A DNA stretch of 64,000 bases from Microbacterium sp. Au-Mic1. GTDB lineage: Bacteria; Actinomycetota; Actinomycetes; Actinomycetales; Microbacteriaceae. Every line of letters starts with the position of its first letter. The stretch's first letter is position 1. The notes below the pieces were generated by a model. The model saw only the letters and a program-made list of their open reading frames with translations, searched no databases and was not told where the DNA came from. A program made the translations under genes and the position numbers. The stretch lies in NCBI RefSeq assembly GCF_021341785.1, contig NZ_JAJTTF010000004.1:248001-312000 (forward strand). The letters run 5' to 3'. This document shows positions 62,363 to 64,000 of the stretch, in pieces.

Positions 62363-63508
62363 GTGAAGCAGTACCTGTTCACCGTGATCCTCACGGCGGC
62401 CGTGACCCTGGCCTGTTCGTGGGCGGTGTGGCAGCTGAGCCTGCGCTTCAAGCTGTACCCCGGCATCCGCGAGCGCGATGTGCACACGACGCCGACGCCG
62501 CGCCTGGGGGGAGTGGCGATGCTGCTCGGCATCCTGGCGGCCTTCGCCGCGAGCGCGGCCAGCCCGTTCTTCCACATCATCTGGGCGCAGCCGCAGACCA
62601 TGTGGTCGGTGCTGGGCGCCGTCGTGCTCATCGCGGTCGTCGGCGTCATCGATGATCTCTGGGATCTGGACTGGATGATCAAGCTCGGCGCGCAGTTCCT
62701 GGCCGCGGGCCTGGTCACGATCGTGGGCGGTCTGCAGATCGCCTCGCTCCCGCTCGCGGAGCCCGTGATCGGATCCAATTGGCTGAGCATCGTGATCACC
62801 ATGTTCGCGATCGTCATCGTCATGAACGCGGTGAACTTCATCGACGGCCTCGACGGACTGGTCGCGGGAGTGTGCCTCATCGCGAACGGCGTGTTCTTCG
62901 CCTACTCGTACATCATCGCCCGCGACATCGGTCAGTCGAGCTACTTCAGCCTCGCCCCGTTCATCGCGGCGGTGCTGATCGGCGCGTGCATCGGGTTCCT
63001 GCCGATGAACTGGAACCCCGCGAAGCTGTTCATGGGCGACTCCGGCGCCCTCGTCATCGGCCTTCTCATGGCGACCAGCGCCGTCGCCATCACCGGCCAG
63101 CTGAATCCCGCCGTTCTCACCAACGCGCAGATCGGACGCTCCCAGCTGCTCGGAGCGTTCATCCCGATCCTGCTGCCCGTCGTGGTGGTGCTGCTGCCGC
63201 TGCTCGACTTCGGCCTGGCGGTGCTGCGCCGCATGGGCGCGGGCAAGTCGCCGTTCTCGCCGGACCGCAAGCACCTGCATCACCGCATGCTCGACCTCGG
63301 CCACCGCGGCCGCGACGCCGTGCTCATCTTCTACGCGTGGACCGCGATCATCTCGATCGCCGTGCTGCTGATGTACATCGGGTCGCGCGAGGGCTGGTAC
63401 GGCGAGTACGCGGCCGGTGTGGTCTTCGGCGTCGTCGGGGCCGCGGCGTGCCTCGTCGTCACCCTCATCCCGTCGCGCCCGCGCGCCATCCAGAAGGAAA
63501 CGAAATGA
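62363..63508 (+). CDS. Undecaprenyl-phosphate sugar-1-phosphate transferase (MraY/WecA/TagO family)
   Basis: Integral membrane glycosyl-1-P transferase of 381 aa with about 10-11 helices. The conserved cytosolic loops are ERDVHTTPTPRLGGVAM, VVGVIDDLWDLDWMIKLGAQ, NAVNFIDGLDGLVAG (Asp residues of the active site), FMGDSGALVIGLL and DRKHLHHRMLDLGH. It links a sugar-1-phosphate, often GlcNAc-1-P, to the lipid carrier for cell-wall polymer synthesis. GTG at 62363 follows GGAGGAGAG. Its stop overlaps the next gene's ATG. Confidence 0.93.
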   Translation: MKQYLFTVILTAAVTLACSWAVWQLSLRFKLYPGIRERDVHTTPTPRLGGVAMLLGILAAFAASAASPFFHIIWAQPQTMWSVLGAVVLIAVVGVIDDLWDLDWMIKLGAQFLAAGLVTIVGGLQIASLPLAEPVIGSNWLSIVITMFAIVIVMNAVNFIDGLDGLVAGVCLIANGVFFAYSYIIARDIGQSSYFSLAPFIAAVLIGACIGFLPMNWNPAKLFMGDSGALVIGLLMATSAVAITGQLNPAVLTNAQIGRSQLLGAFIPILLPVVVVLLPLLDFGLAVLRRMGAGKSPFSPDRKHLHHRMLDLGHRGRDAVLIFYAWTAIISIAVLLMYIGSREGWYGEYAAGVVFGVVGAAACLVVTLIPSRPRAIQKETK

Positions 63509-64000
63509 GCTCCGCGAGCCCCGTCACCAGCACTCCCGTCCTGCGCACGGCGCTCATCGCGTCGGGGATCGCCGCCGTCGTGCTCGCGATCGTCGCCGGG
63601 ATCATCGGAGGAGTGCTCAAGGGTGCCCCCGGCGTGTGGAGCGGCCTGATCGGCGCCCTCATCGCCGTTCTCTTCGGGGCGATCACCGCAGCCAGCATCC
63701 TCATCGCGAATCGCTGGTTCGGCCAGGAGCTGTACGTGCAGCTGTTCTTCGCGATCGTGATGGGCGGCTGGTTCCTCAAGCTCGGGCTGTTCTTCGTGCT
63801 CATCCTGGTGCTCCGCGGGCAGCCCTGGCTGGAGCCGGTCGTGTTCTTCTGGGCGCTCCTCGCGGGGGTGCTGGTCTCGCTCGCGATCGACGCGGCGGTG
63901 TTCCTGAAGATGCGGCTCCCGGTCGTCAGCGACGCCTCGCTTCCGACCGTCGCGCCCGAGGACGTCGCGCCGTCGGCAGGGGAGCGTAGTGCCTCTGGGC
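63505..64000 (+). CDS. AtpI-like membrane protein (3' partial)
   Basis: Start of a membrane protein running off the right edge; 165 codons seen. Four helices are visible: LRTALIASGIAAVVLAIVAGIIGGVLKG, GVWSGLIGALIAVLFGAITAASILIA, LYVQLFFAIVMGGWFLKLGLFFVLILVL and PVVFFWALLAGVLVSLAIDAAVFL. This pattern, and its place after tagO, matches the AtpI-like gene at the head of actinobacterial ATP synthase operons. AtpI helps assemble the c-ring or move Mg. ATG at 63505 overlaps the tagO stop (ATGA). The C-terminal tail is Ala/Pro/Ser-rich. Confidence 0.8.
   Translation, partial: MSSASPVTSTPVLRTALIASGIAAVVLAIVAGIIGGVLKGAPGVWSGLIGALIAVLFGAITAASILIANRWFGQELYVQLFFAIVMGGWFLKLGLFFVLILVLRGQPWLEPVVFFWALLAGVLVSLAIDAAVFLKMRLPVVSDASLPTVAPEDVAPSAGERSASG

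Overview
The window reads as chromosomal DNA from a high-GC actinobacterium, most likely Microbacteriaceae and probably Microbacterium. Supporting signs are the strong G/C bias at third codon positions, many GTG starts, ATGA/GTGA stop-start overlaps, a DUF3097 gene, a Rho with a long N-terminal insertion, and the gene order argS-lysA-hom-thrB-rho-prfA-prmC-tsaC-tagO-atpI. No rRNA, phage, insertion sequence or CRISPR array is visible. There is one tRNA (tRNA-Arg, anticodon CCG). No stretch over 300 bases lacks a gene. Assignments rest on reading motifs by eye; no database search was run.

Bases 1-19600 are mixed chromosomal genes. They include the end of uracil-DNA glycosylase, a GNAT acetyltransferase, and a five-gene peptide-type ABC importer (B-C-D-F translationally coupled, lipoprotein receptor upstream). 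Next come an alpha/beta hydrolase and a pair that fits glutarate catabolism (class III CoA-transferase plus glutaryl-CoA dehydrogenase). After these are a tyrosine phosphatase, a stand-alone siderophore-interacting-protein domain behind a DtxR-like iron box, an arginase-fold protein with an altered metal motif, a PspA/TPM-domain envelope-stress pair, DUF3097, TrmB, and a WYL regulator divergent from a hydrolase.

Bases 19700-40500 form a carbohydrate-use region with two modules. Module 1 (19702-32795) has a LacI regulator, a 2-hydroxyacid dehydrogenase, and an LplB/YtcP/LipO-type importer. It continues with a DUF2264 protein, a GH29 fucosidase, a secreted Asp-box beta-propeller with a ricin-like tail, and a Gfo/Idh/MocA dehydrogenase. 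Two matching CG-centred palindromes in the divergent promoter look like the LacI operators. Module 2 (32826-40489) has a second GH29 enzyme of the GNE-motif type, an NgcEFG-like GlcNAc/chitobiose importer, a SIS-domain protein, an RpiR regulator and a divergent BadF-type GlcNAc kinase. Together they suggest use of a fucosylated glycan containing uronic acid and/or GlcNAc.

Bases 40486-64000 follow the conserved actinobacterial backbone: argS, lysA, hom, thrB, rho, prfA, then prmC, tsaC, tagO and an AtpI-like gene leading towards the ATP synthase operon. It is broken by a small insert between argS and lysA (DUF2993, YihY/BrkB, VOC). A 9-kb insert between prfA and prmC carries a double-unit Lrp regulator with an MFS-M20 operon, a TetR/oxidoreductase pair with two perfect operators, a DinB polymerase with Ile at the steric-gate position, a small membrane protein, and cysK-cysE. 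Many genes have a TANNNT hexamer ending only 6-9 nt before the start codon, the signature of leaderless mRNA.
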